Positions 15,121-27,209 of a stretch of 64,000 bases of DNA are shown here, piece after piece. The DNA is taken from the NCBI GenBank assembly GCA_007922195.1, contig ML682067.1:9405007-9469006 (forward strand), read 5' to 3'. Position 1 is the first letter of the stretch, and every line of letters begins with the position of its first letter. The stretch is from Podocnemis expansa. Taxonomy: Eukaryota > Chordata > Testudines > Podocnemididae. The notes under the pieces were generated by a model. That model did no database searches, was not told the DNA's origin, and saw only the letters and a program-made list of their open reading frames with translations. A program made the translations under genes and the position numbers.

Positions 15121-17677
15121 ACCCCCTAGCTATCCCCTGAAAATGGGAAACAGGTAGCCCCTCAGCTACCAGAAACTACTAAAACTGTTAAGTGAACATT
15201 GATTTGAACAGTAAAACTGTATGCAGTAAAGATGAAGAAAATCACTGGGGAGTTGCTTGCCAAAGCAAGGACATTCCAGCACCATCACAGGTAGTAAGAA
15301 GCAACTGAGAGGGAAAGGGACAAGTAGCTTCCAACATACTAGTGTGTATCTGCGTGACTGTAGAGGAAACTAAAGCCTGCTCCCTGGATATCACTGAGGG
15401 AAAATCTCTGGCACTGATGCATGGTGGGATGCACACACAATACCTAACCTGGAATGGAAATGAGAAGTGCTTGAAGAAGAAACATCTTCATAAGCAGACC
15501 AAGCTTATAAAGTTTTTCACTGAATTCAAATGTCTATAAAAGTTAAAAATCATGGGAAAGCAGATCATAGAATGAAATATAACTATGAATGAAGTTTTAA
15601 GATATGTTTGTGTGTAACAGTGTTGAAATTTTAGTTTGTACTAGGAAATTATATCGTAGAATGAAAATGTGACTGATACTGAGGTAAATTCTCTAATACT
15701 TTGGAATATTAATGTAACTCTTTCAACTCTAGGTCAACTAGTTCAGTATCAGGCAGGTATTTTTGTATAGTCTGATAATAGTCAAACATGTTCTGTTTTT
15801 AAAAAGAAGCAGTAACTAAGAAATAAAGTTGTACATGAATGTTTACACTACTTTTTTGGTTGAAAGTTAATGTAGACATGCTGTGATAATATCAAGTGGG
15901 GCATTCACTAATACAAGTTACTCCATTAACTTGCTTTATGGAGGTGCAATACATCCATACATGGAGTTTGCTCTTGTGTAACTATGTCAATGTAGTCATA
16001 GCAAAACAAAATTCTCTAACATAGCCTTTAATCCGTTATGAAAAAGTTTGTCAGACTTTTCTGGAGTCAAGCCATTGTGAACTATAATGTTTTATCAAAA
16101 CAATTTTGAGAAGAAGAATCTGATTAACTAATAAAGGTTCAAGGTGAATGGGTAATCCACCAAACTAAAAAAGTCTATTAAGTTCAAGAGGAAAAGGAAA
16201 AGAATATTAGGGAAAAAATAAGTATTATATTTAGTCACAGAAATAAAAGTTAAGTACTAGCGTCTTTACGTCTGGTCTTGACTAGAATGGAATTGCAGTT
16301 GACCAATATGCTTCTCAAGTTTATGAATCTCTCAGCTTCTAGGAACCACACAAAGGCAGCAAGGGCCTTTTGAAAGTCTGTGGTACTTTAAGTACTAAGT
16401 AGGGAAAAAAAATGGGCAACAGTGAGCTTGGATATTTTTGGAAGAGGAAGGAATCAGCTTATTTTTTTAAATGTGTATTTTATTTTTTAAAACCCACTTA
16501 TTTAAATAACAGTGGTATATGTCAAGGGGTATAGTTATTTTGGATACCTGCACTTTCTGAAATGGCTGAAAGCACCAGATTCCTGGGCATCTAGTATGAG
16601 ACAAATCTTACAGTAAAGTTTTACTTTCACTGAAGTTAAGGAAGTGAGGACACCAGGAATGTGACCAGTAAGTGCATGCTTGACTGTATTATCAGTTATT
16701 TATTTAATAAGAGTGACTTTTATATTTGGATTGGATGAGTCACTGTGGATGCCACAATTAAACAATGTTTGTAAACTTTCTTGATATGCAGTGTGCACTT
16801 ATGAAATAGACATTTTTCCTCCCACACTTGCAAGTCTCTACTGCTGCAAGAGAAATGACATAGGTCCACAGAATGTAATTTTGTACATGAATTTAACAAC
16901 AAACCTTCTTGTTAAAATCCTGTGTATATTAAAGAATACCAAATATCTACAGTGCAGTTCTGGCCTACCATAGTAATTCACTTCAGTGGAGCCAGGATTT
17001 CACCCAAAAAATAGATTTGCAAAAGCTAAACAATGTCAACATACAACACTATGCAGTTCTAATGACTTCAACGAAGAAGAAAAACTTTTCTTTAAGGATA
17101 ATTGCAGATATTAAAATTTGGCTCAAATCTTAAATGAAATGTTTAGTGTCTTCAGTACAGATACGAGATATTTTTTATCTTTATTGCTATGGTTCCATTA
17201 GATTCTCTAGCCCCTTCTCCTAGAATTTGGTCTTAATACTAACTGCATCGAAAGCCACCCACTTACTATTCACACAGAATATAACAGGACTTGCTATGCT
17301 GCATGAGTTGCAGATATTTTGTTGACATTCAGAGAAACAGGTTAATTTTCAATAAAAGGTGTAAGATTTTCATATTCATAGTTTCCTGATTTATAGCACT
17401 GAAAAATGTGAAGAATCTTTCCATGTTACTTCACAATGCTTTCAGGTAATGATCAATATTGTACCAAATGTTTATTCAATTAGAAAAACAAAACAAAAGA
17501 TTAACTTAACATCCACACTGCCAGCAACAATACTAAAAATATGCACATCTGAGTTGACGTATTGAAGCACAAGTAATTCGTTAAATTATGCACAGCTATA
17601 TAGCTACACACATACGCTATAAAGAATGTTCTACAGAAAGAGAAATACAAAAGATGTTCTTCTGCAACAGTACTAAC

Positions 17678-17842
17678 CTGGGACAGCTGCTGTATGGGCC
17701 TGTGAGGAAACTTGCTCCACTGCCTGTGGCCTGACTTCAGAAACTTGATGGTTGGAGCTTTGATGTTCAATGAGTTTTACTGCAGTAAGTGCATCAGACC
17801 CAAACATCTGGACGTCCATAGAAACCAGACATACTAATGTAT
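17678..17842 (-). CDS. ARID2: ARID2 exon 11
   Basis: The 165-nt exon reads (D)[26 protein letters not shown] and [18 protein letters not shown]. It contains the end of the armadillo-like helical region and the start of the linker. The acceptor is TGTTTTAG and the donor GTTAGT. The split aspartate codon (G|AT) joins exon 10. The linker half is less conserved than the helical half compared with what I remember of the human protein. Confidence 0.94.
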
Positions 17843-18467
<625 letters not shown>

Positions 18468-18489
18468 TTACTATTTACAAAAAATATCA

Positions 18490-20096
<1,607 letters not shown>

Positions 20097-20146
20097 CTAT
20101 TCCTTTTCTGTATTCTGTACCAGAATTGATCTAATCAGTTTATTCA

Positions 20147-20257
<111 letters not shown>

Positions 20258-20682
20258 CTAAAGTGTGGCATTTCCTTTAAAAATACTGGTTTTCACTTTT
20301 ATTTCTTTAAAATATTCACAGATCAGTATGGATGAGTTTATCAGTATTCCATCTGTTAAAAAAATCCTCTTCCAATTCATATCAGTTACTATTGCATCTT
20401 GAAGATTATTTAAACTAATGGTATGTTCTTCACTTCAAAGCAGAAACCAACAATGTTCAATATACTACAACAGCTTTAAAGGGGTCTTCCTGCCACCCTT
20501 CCAAGACGCCAAAAGTATTCCAACCTCAATGAACCAACAGGATATTTTTATATTCTTAATTATATATATACAGTATCATAAACTGATTATATGTGTGTCT
20601 GAAGTGAAATGCAGCAACTCTATGATCATAAAGTAAAATAACAGAAACAATTTAGGACAAAGATAGAGGTTATTCACTTTGT

Positions 20683-20995
20683 GCAGTAACTGAAGCTCTT
20701 TGAAATAAGTGTCCCTTTGGGTGCTCTACTCAAGGTGATGGCATGTCCTTGATTAGAGGTTTTGTCAGCAGTGCCCTCGTGGGTAGCACATGTGCCATTC
20801 CCACCTCCTAGAACGACTGGTACCCTTTTCAGTGCATGTGACCCAACTCCCTCTGTTTCTACCCTACTGGAAGGCTGCATACTTGACTCTGAAGTAGAGG
20901 GGATGTGGATGTGTAGTGGAGCACCCACAGGAACATACATCTCAAAGAACGTCAGTTACTGCACCAGATGAATAACCCTCTTTTCTTCTTCAAGT
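20683..20995. repeat. DIRS inverted terminal repeat and internal complementary region
   Basis: GCAGTAACTGAAGCTCTTTG at 20683-20702 is inverted near 20943-20962 (CAAAGAACGTCAGTTACTGC on the plus strand), and the adjoining GGGTGCTCTAC is inverted as GTGGAGCACCC. The arms are about 47 bp with a loop of about 185 bp. After the second arm, TTCTTCTTCAAGTAGTGTTC echoes the far end of the element. Such an arrangement is the signature of DIRS ends, used to form a circular intermediate. Confidence 0.75.
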
Positions 20996-21177
20996 AGTGT
21001 TCCTGTGTGCGTTCCACCCAAGTTGATTATTGAGCTGTGCTCTCAACTAGCGAAGGGAATTTCAGAGTTGCTAGTTGAACAGATGAGAGTACTGAGAGTC
21101 CAATTGCTGCATCATGCCTAAATGCTTAATGTTTTATGAAGGTTGTAGTGGAAGCCCAGGTAGCTGCTTTCCTATAT

Positions 21178-21395
21178 CAGTGATTCCCAGCCTCTTCTCT
21201 GACCTGGCACACCTTCAGACCTTTAATTATTTTGGGGCACACCACCTTATAGTCTCCAAATGAACTGATGAACATTCATGAGCCAATCCAGAACTCTTCT
21301 GAGTAGTTTTATTTTTTTTTTTTAAATTCTGTGGCACACCTGCTCAGGCCCGATAGCACACCTGGCTGCCATAGCACACTGGTTGGGAAACACTG
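21178..21395. mobile_element. hAT-type MITE nested in DIRS copy 2
   Basis: The ends are CAGTGATTCCCAGCC and, inverted, CAGTGTTTCCCAACC. The flanks TCCTATAT (21170-21177) and TTCTATAT (21396-21403) match at 7 of 8. The 218-bp interior contains CTGGCACACC and GGCACACC. The same family forms the large element at 56280-58765, where GGCACACATTGA and ATGGCACACTGG occur next to the ends. Confidence 0.85.
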
Positions 21396-21467
21396 TTCTA
21401 TATATTTCAATGATTCGGACATCGTGTAAGAAGGCTGCAGATGTACAGAGTGATTTAACTGAATGTG

Positions 21468-22787
21468 TCATGATAGTTTGAGGTAATGTTGTCCCTGACT
21501 GTGTAGAGCATGAGCAGATACAGCTGGAAATCCACTCTGATAGCTTTGAGTGGATATCACATTGTCTTTTGAGCTTTTTGTGACTAACACAAAGAGTTTG
21601 GGAGATTTCCTAAAGGATTTTTTCTTTACAGACAAAATGTGATGGCTCCTCTGACATCTAGTGCATGGAGGGTCACATCCCAAGCATTAGCTGGTGGGTT
21701 CTGGATTAAAAGTAGGTAAATGAACACTTCTGTTAAGGTAAAATGCTGATGACACTTTGGGGAGGAATTTCAGATGAAGTTACAGCATTACCACGTGTTT
21801 TTGAAAGACTGTGTACACTGGGTGGCCCTTAAGTGCTGCAAGCTCACTAACATGTCATGCTGATAAGATTGTTATTAGGAATGATACTTTCATTGATGTG
21901 TGCAATAGCAAACAAACTGGCAGGGGTTTGAATGGTGATTTAGTAACTGTCCGTAGAATTAAACTGAGATTCTAAAAGTATTGCGGGCAGGTAAATATCA
22001 TGGTACACATCTTCTATGCCAGTCATGAAAAGTTTCATGAGTGGGTGTGCAGAAACTGTAGTGTCATCTGTAGGATTGTGGAAGGTAGTAATAGCAGCTA
22101 GGTGTACTTTTAGTGTACTCGTTGATAGTCCTGATTTTTTTTAATTCTAGGGGATAGTCTAGTAAGACGTGGACAGAACTACTGTCACATCAATTTGTCA
22201 TTGCTGGCACCATAAAGAGTATCTACACCACTTCTGCCGGTAAGTTTTCCTAGTGACACTTTTTCTACTGTTCAGTAGAATACGTCTTACTGGTTCTGAG
22301 CATTATAGTTGCATTTGTCTGAACCAGCTAGCAACCATGCTGTTTGATGTAATTTGCCCAGATGCGGGTGAATGTGCTCCCTCTCCTGGGAGAGCTCTCT
22401 CCTCTAGCAGGGGAAGAAAGATCAGTGAACACACTGACATCTATGTCAGGTTAAGTTAACCATGTTTGTCTGGGCCATGTGGGTGCTACCATTGTTACAT
22501 TCACATTGTCTGAGTATTTTCTATATGGTTTTGGAGATCATGGGGTTGGGTGAAAAGGCATACAGAACACCTGTTTTCCAGCTGATCAGGAATGTGTCTC
22601 CCATGGATATCTGCCAAGACCTGTCCTGTGGAACTGATAGCACTTGAAGTTCATTGGTGTTGCAAATAATCACTTGTGGGGTAATCCCATTGTCGAAATA
22701 TCTGTTGAATATCATTGGGCAGTTCCTACTCATGACTGTTCCTAAATCCATTTGCTTAAATTGTCTGTGGTAAGTTCTGAGTGCCAA
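21468..22787 (-). pseudogene. DIRS tyrosine-recombinase region, putative remnant (copy 2)
   Basis: The frames at 21468-21683 (KLFVLVTKSSKDNVIST) and 22521-22787 (GDTFLISWKTGVLYAFSPNP) resemble the C-terminal third of DIRS polyproteins, the second being the segment between RNase H and recombinase. I did not identify the catalytic Arg/His/Tyr residues. The assignment rests on weak motif similarity and on position in the DIRS order. Confidence 0.5.
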
Positions 22788-22859
22788 GAAAGTACGTCAC
22801 TGACATATGGATACTATGTGGTATGCACTGATTCCAGAGCCTCATTACTGCTGAACAGA

Positions 22860-23060
22860 GGGAGTTTGATCTTGCCTCTCCTTGCTGATTGATATAGAAT
22901 ATACTTGCCATGTTGTCTATTATAATTTTCATAGTTTTCCTTGTTATGAGACACAGGAAATGCCAACAAGCTTTGCTGACAGCATGAAATTCCAGCAGGC
23001 TTTATATATAACTTCCTTTTCTGTGATGACCATTTCCCTTGAACAGTGAGATATTTTAAG
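22860..23060 (-). pseudogene. DIRS RNase H remnant (copy 2)
   Basis: A minus-strand reading gives LLEFHAVSKACWHFL, then DNMASIFYINQQGEARSN, matching the RNase H portion of DIRS and Ty3-like elements (general form DN...V.YI..QGG..S). The catalytic aspartate of the DN motif is retained. A frame shift relative to neighbouring frames and flanking stops show it is inactive. Confidence 0.65.
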
Positions 23061-23627
23061 TGCACTCCCCATCAAATGAGTAATTTGTCTGTGTTGATCA
23101 GGACAAAGGGTGTTTCCTCTACAAACAGAGTCCCTGTGAGAAGGTTGTTGGGGTGCATTTATCATTTTAGCGATTGCTTTATCTTTTTTAGCATTACAAC
23201 ATATGTGTATATGGATTGTCTGTATGGTCTAAGACTATCACCATCCACATTTGGAGAACTCACTATACTAAAAATGCGGTGGCTGTTATGTGCCCTAGCA
23301 TTTGGAGGCATGCAAGGACATTCAAGGTAGAACTGCTCTGTAGTATGAATTTCAGATTCACAATGTTGTTGAACGCCTCCTTTGGTAGGCACACCCTGGT
23401 AATAAGTCCAAATGTGTGCCTATAAAATGAATTTGTTACACAGGATGGAGGGTAGATATTTTGTAATTTATCATTCCAGTGTGTGAAATAATGCCTGTGC
23501 TTTACGAACCGCTTGCATGGTTGGTGTGCACATGTGTGTCTTTATCAGGAGTCATCCAGATATGGGAACATAGTAATCCATAAAAGGTCTGTAGTGGTAA
23601 GCAGCAGCAGCAGCAGCAGCAAGTATG

Positions 23628-24150
23628 TTAGAAAAAACTCTTAGACATGTACAGAGGCCAGAGGGTAGCACTGTGTATTGATAGTGGCTGTTGCACAGTG
23701 TGAATCTTAGGAACCTTCTGTGAGCTGGGTGAATGATAATGTAAAAATAAGCATCCTAGAAGTTGATGGCTGCAAACCAATTGCCATGTTCCAACATGAG
23801 TAAAAGTGTAGCCACGGTAACTGGCCTGAATTTTTGCAGCCTTATAAACTTGTTCAATTTTCTTAAGTCCAAAATGGGTCTCCAGACTCTGGTCTTCTCT
23901 TGAGGAAGGAAGTAATGGGAACAGAACTGCAGCCACAGGCATGTTGGGATGGAACAAAAACTCTGTTGCACCTATTTGGAGTAGATGATCTACCTCCTGT
24001 TTTAGAAGGCAACCGTAAAATGGGCCCATGAAGATGAAAGGGGTTTGAATTGTAGGAATGGTGGTAAAAGGGATAATATGCCCAGAGCAAATAATTTCCA
24101 GTACCAATTTGTCCGATGTTATGTTCACTCAGTGCTGGTAAAAGGGGCAT
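23628..24150 (-). pseudogene. DIRS reverse transcriptase remnant (copy 2)
   Basis: One frame gives PFYGCLLKQEVDHLLQIGA and a shifted frame gives EKTRVWRPILDLRKLNKFIR, then FRPVTVATLLLMLEHGNWFA, with a DAYF motif after a stop. These are the fingers and first palm motifs of DIRS RT (RPILDLR...N, D..DAYFH). The YxDD box was not located. At least one frameshift and one stop are present. Confidence 0.75.
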
Positions 24151-24339
24151 AAGTGGTGTCTGAAAGAGATGTTTGTTGTTATGATGTCTGGTTGTGGTGC
24201 TTGGGGATTGTTGTGAAGACCCTCAACCAATGTTTCAAAACTGGCACTTGGGAAGGGTAGTCTGAGGTGTTAGGTATTGTTGATTTGGCTGAGGTTGACA
24301 CAGGGACCTTTTTTGGGAGCATGAGTGATCATAGCATCC

Positions 24340-24660
24340 ATTTTGCTGATAATGCTGATACCTAGGAGCAGTGCCATCACTGGCACCTGGTATACAGGGG
24401 CCAAGCCCCAAGTTCTAGCACCCCAAATCCCTCCAGAAACTTGGGGCCAGGCAGGCAGTGGCCGGGTACAGTGCCAGCCCCGACCCCAGCTGGAGACCCA
24501 GGGCCAGGCTGCTCACAGTAGCAGGATCCAGCCCTGACCCCAGCTGGGCCGCCAGGTGGCTGCGGTTCCGGCCCCAATCCTGGCCAGGGATCTGGAGCCA
24601 GGCCACCTGCAGCAGTGGCATCCGGCCCAGACCTCAGCCCTTTATTCCGGGCAGCAATAC
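24340..24660. repeat. GC-rich repeat block with ~50-bp tandem units, inside DIRS copy 2
   Basis: Units starting CCAGCCCCGACCCCAGCTGG occur at about 24474, 24528, 24568 and 24622 (spacing 54, 40 and 54 bp) with decreasing similarity. Composition and design resemble the interior of the hAT MITE at 45053-45404. No TSD or TIR was established, so this is either a MITE with worn ends or a local expansion. Long ORFs on both strands here follow from the repeat. Confidence 0.55.
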
Positions 24661-25238
24661 TCCTGAGTTGGAGTTACTAAAATGTCTCCTTCTTGTCACA
24701 GATGTGTATATTCCAAGCATGCGGAGTGTGGCTCTGGACTCTTTCATCAAATGCATGGCATTGTTGATCTTGTCCGCGAAGAGCTCTGCTTTATTGAAGG
24801 AGAGATCCTCAATAGTTGCCTGCAGCTGCTTAGGAAGGGCCAGAGTGGAGCCACGATGCCCTGTGCGTAACAATGGCAGTTGCAACTATTCAAGCTCCAG
24901 TGTCTGTAACATCAAGGGAAGCCTGCAGCGTGGTTCTCACCAACAAGCATCTTTTATGAGAGACTAGAATTGTTATTTTCTATCCGTTGGGTACAATCAA
25001 TAAATTGAGATGTTTTTGAATAAGTGTCACAATCATAATTTGACAGCAACGCTGTATAATTTGCTATCCTCAACTGAAGGGTAGTAGTGGAGGTATAGAC
25101 TTTCATGCCTAGCATTCCTACCCTTTTGTTCTCTTTATCCTGTGGTGTTGATCTATTACAGGTGTGGCCAAACTGTGGTTCAGCAGCGATATGTGGCTCT
25201 TGAATGAAAAAGTGTGGCTCATGGAAGAGTGTCAGCAA
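24634..25238 (-). pseudogene. DIRS gag-like fragments (copy 2)
   Basis: The frame at 24634-24885 has LALPKQLQATIEDLSFN and ELFADKINNAMHLMKESRAT, matching copy 1 at 9122-9325. The frame at 24954-25238 has KRVGMLGMKVYTSTTTLQ and LRIANYTALLSNYDCDTY, matching copy 3 at 47824-48222 (NLLGRMVYSSFTVLM, RLASYSPLLSNCDHS). The hAT MITE at 25159-25345 interrupts the second frame. Confidence 0.65.
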
Positions 25239-25345
25239 ATCAATTTAGTAGGTAAAAGTATATGGCTATATGCCTCAGTGCGGCTCTTGAAGGTTTAATG
25301 ATCAACTTGTGTGGCTCTTGAGTTCCATAGGTTTGGCCACCCCTG
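25159..25345. mobile_element. hAT-type MITE with perfect 8-bp TSD, nested in DIRS copy 2
   Basis: The 187-bp element runs from CAGGTGTGGCCAAACTGTGG to, inverted, CAGGGGTGGCCAAACC. The flanks are ATCTATTA at 25151-25158 and ATCTATTA at 25346-25353, a perfect hAT-type TSD. The interior repeats the phrase TGTGGCTCTTGA several times. No coding. Confidence 0.92.
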
Positions 25346-26689
25346 ATCTATTATGTTACTGCTTGCTCCTCTGGTTAACAGCTTCTGTAATGAGCGAGTT
25401 AGGAACAGGGTAAGTAAAGAGGAACTCATTATCTTTTGCAGGAAAAAAAAAATACTACTTACAGGCCTTTTCGCAAGTAGGTAGAGTCATTGTGGGCATT
25501 TGCGAGATGTGATTGTCAGGCTCCATGAGTATCAAAAAAGTGATCTTAGAAGATGCTGAGGTCTGAAAGATTCTCAGTAGTTTGTGCTGAGATGTTGCCA
25601 GTTCTTGGAGTGGACTATCCAGGCTGTCAGCCACCCTCTTAAAGAGGTCCTGAAATGGCCTCAAACTGTTTGCTGTAGTAGGATGTGGTGGATTATGGCA
25701 TCATCTGGAGAAGATGAGTTGCTCACAGATTGAGGTATGTCCTGCTCGTCGTCTCCTCCTCTACCACTGTAGGATCAGTAAGTTCGGGTCCTGTTGGAGG
25801 AGGTCTAGACTAGGACATGACCTTTCCCTGTATCCTTGCAAGGTAAACAGTCTACTGTGTAAGGTGGAATAAGAAGACTAAGTGACTCATCCAGGCCAGT
25901 ACGTACAGTATGGGAGTAGTGAGGCATATCATGGAGGTTGAGGCCATGGGTATGCTGCATGGTCAGAAAAAGACCAGTGTTTGCTTTTGTGCCTGTTAGG
26001 TAAAGGTAGTAGAGGGGAAAGCATAGCCTCTATACCTTCATAATAGTCATCAGTAGAGAATGAAATGAGTGAAACACGCTCCCCTTGACTGAACTGCACT
26101 GGGGAGGTGCTTGGGCCCTATAGTGGTGATACTGGGGAAGATACTAGGAATTCCTCCTCCTCCTGATGCCTGTGCTTTGCAGTGTGCTTTTGAGGCGCTC
26201 ACACTGTTGACTCCATTGGTGTTGCTGGCATTGCAGTCAGTGTCCTGAGAGATGTTGGTGTGGACACCTGTACTGGTGCCATCAGCAACATCAATACTGT
26301 CAGCACCAAGGAAGTCAGGGTCATGATCAGTGCTGATGTAATGGAGGTTGTACATGACAGAGCTCTGGTGGCCTTCAGCACCAAGATCTGAGTCACAGCC
26401 ATTTTCTGCATCGTTATTCTGGGCAGTGCCATATCAGGGATGTTTGTTTTCATCTCCTAACTCTTTAGCGGAACTACAGGAGTCCCTCCCTGATTTGGAA
26501 GTTATTATATTGGAGGATCCTATTGACTCTTTGGTACCAACTCCTCTGTTCAGTCTAGGTGACCTTCTCTTTTTGCTGTGCTCCATTGTGGTGGTAGTAG
26601 AGTGCCTTTTATGGGACTTATCCTAGAAGCTGTTACTCTGTCCATGGTCTGAGACAGGTCTCAGAGACCTTCCCAAAAAAAATTAGTTT

Positions 26690-26850
26690 CAAGCAGAGGT
26701 CTCTGTTGTGCTTTGCCCTGGACTTTAGGTTTTTACAATGGACATATTTCTGAGCAGTCAGCCCTTCTCTTAGGCACCTAATACACTCAGAGTGTACACC
26801 TAACGCAGGCATAGCATCTCTGCAACAAGCTCAAATGTTTGAATCCTGGA
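26690..26850 (-). pseudogene. DIRS gag Cys/His motif remnant (copy 2)
   Basis: The minus-strand reading ALGVHSECIRCLREGLTAQK, then YVHCKNLKSRAKHNRDL, has a CxxC pair and a downstream His/Cys. It aligns with the equivalent region of copy 3 (GHLQCLRCLG and KCSHYRKMSAKTRKDRDL near 52560-52650). It supports gag running from about 26.9 kb leftwards. Confidence 0.65.
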
Positions 26851-27209
26851 GAACCTGGCATAAACTACTATAAACTATGAATTACAGGTATGTCTGAGAG
26901 GTGTTTTTTTTTTTTAAAGGAAAGGTCTGAGACAAAATAATCTAAATTACAAACAAACTGACTAACTTTAACAGGGGGAAAAAGTATTTTTGAAGCAGAC
27001 TGGGAAGAACTGCTGAGGGCTCCATCTTAGACAGTGAATGGTTTTGAAGAAACTGAGGGGATCGGGGTGTACACACCAGAGAGTGACAATGATGCCATGA
27101 GGCAGGGATGGTGCATGCATGACCCAGACGGGTACTGCTGACGTTCCAAGAGAGGATGTGGAATTGCCTTGAGTGGAGCACCCACAGGACATCACTTGAA
27201 GAAGAAATG

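Larger units (their letters stand above)
8560..15190 (-). mobile_element. DIRS-type retrotransposon copy 1, degraded, split by a hAT element
   Basis: Minus-strand fragments appear in the DIRS order gag then reverse transcriptase: a cysteine/histidine-containing gag motif (14960-15120), a further gag-like region (9122-9489) and an RT-like block with FYSLCLLIPEAK and VLDL (8590-8710). Many stops and frameshifts are present and no terminal repeat was recognised. The hAT element at 10014-13882 interrupts it. The recombinase end is missing or unrecognisable. DIRS elements integrate by a tyrosine recombinase, so no target duplication is expected. Confidence 0.7.
7166..17677 (-). other. ARID2: ARID2 intron 11
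   Basis: A 10.5-kb intron carrying a hAT MITE (7527-7919), a DIRS copy (about 8560-15190) and a hAT transposon nested in it (10014-13882). The stretch 8040-8550 is unassigned and may belong to the DIRS copy. From 15200 to 17677 the sequence is AT-rich, with no clear element beyond short ancient-looking fragments (15890-15960 and 16950-17000). Confidence 0.85.
20680..27195 (-). mobile_element. DIRS-type retrotransposon copy 2, nearly complete but decayed
   Basis: The minus strand shows the DIRS order: terminal sequence (27150-27195), gag (25.0-26.9 kb and 24634-24885), reverse transcriptase (23628-24150), RNase H (22860-23060), putative recombinase region (21468-22787) and an inverted terminal/internal complementary region (20683-20995). 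The terminal phrase GGAGCACCCACAGG occurs at both ends. All ORFs carry stops. Nested in it are a GC-rich block (24340-24660) and hAT MITEs at 25159-25345 and 21178-21395. Length about 6.5 kb, including these insertions. Confidence 0.78.

Noticed and set aside
24458..24967. 169-codon plus-strand ORF
   Set aside because: It crosses a GC-rich tandem block and then the antisense of a DIRS gag remnant, so it is not a gene.
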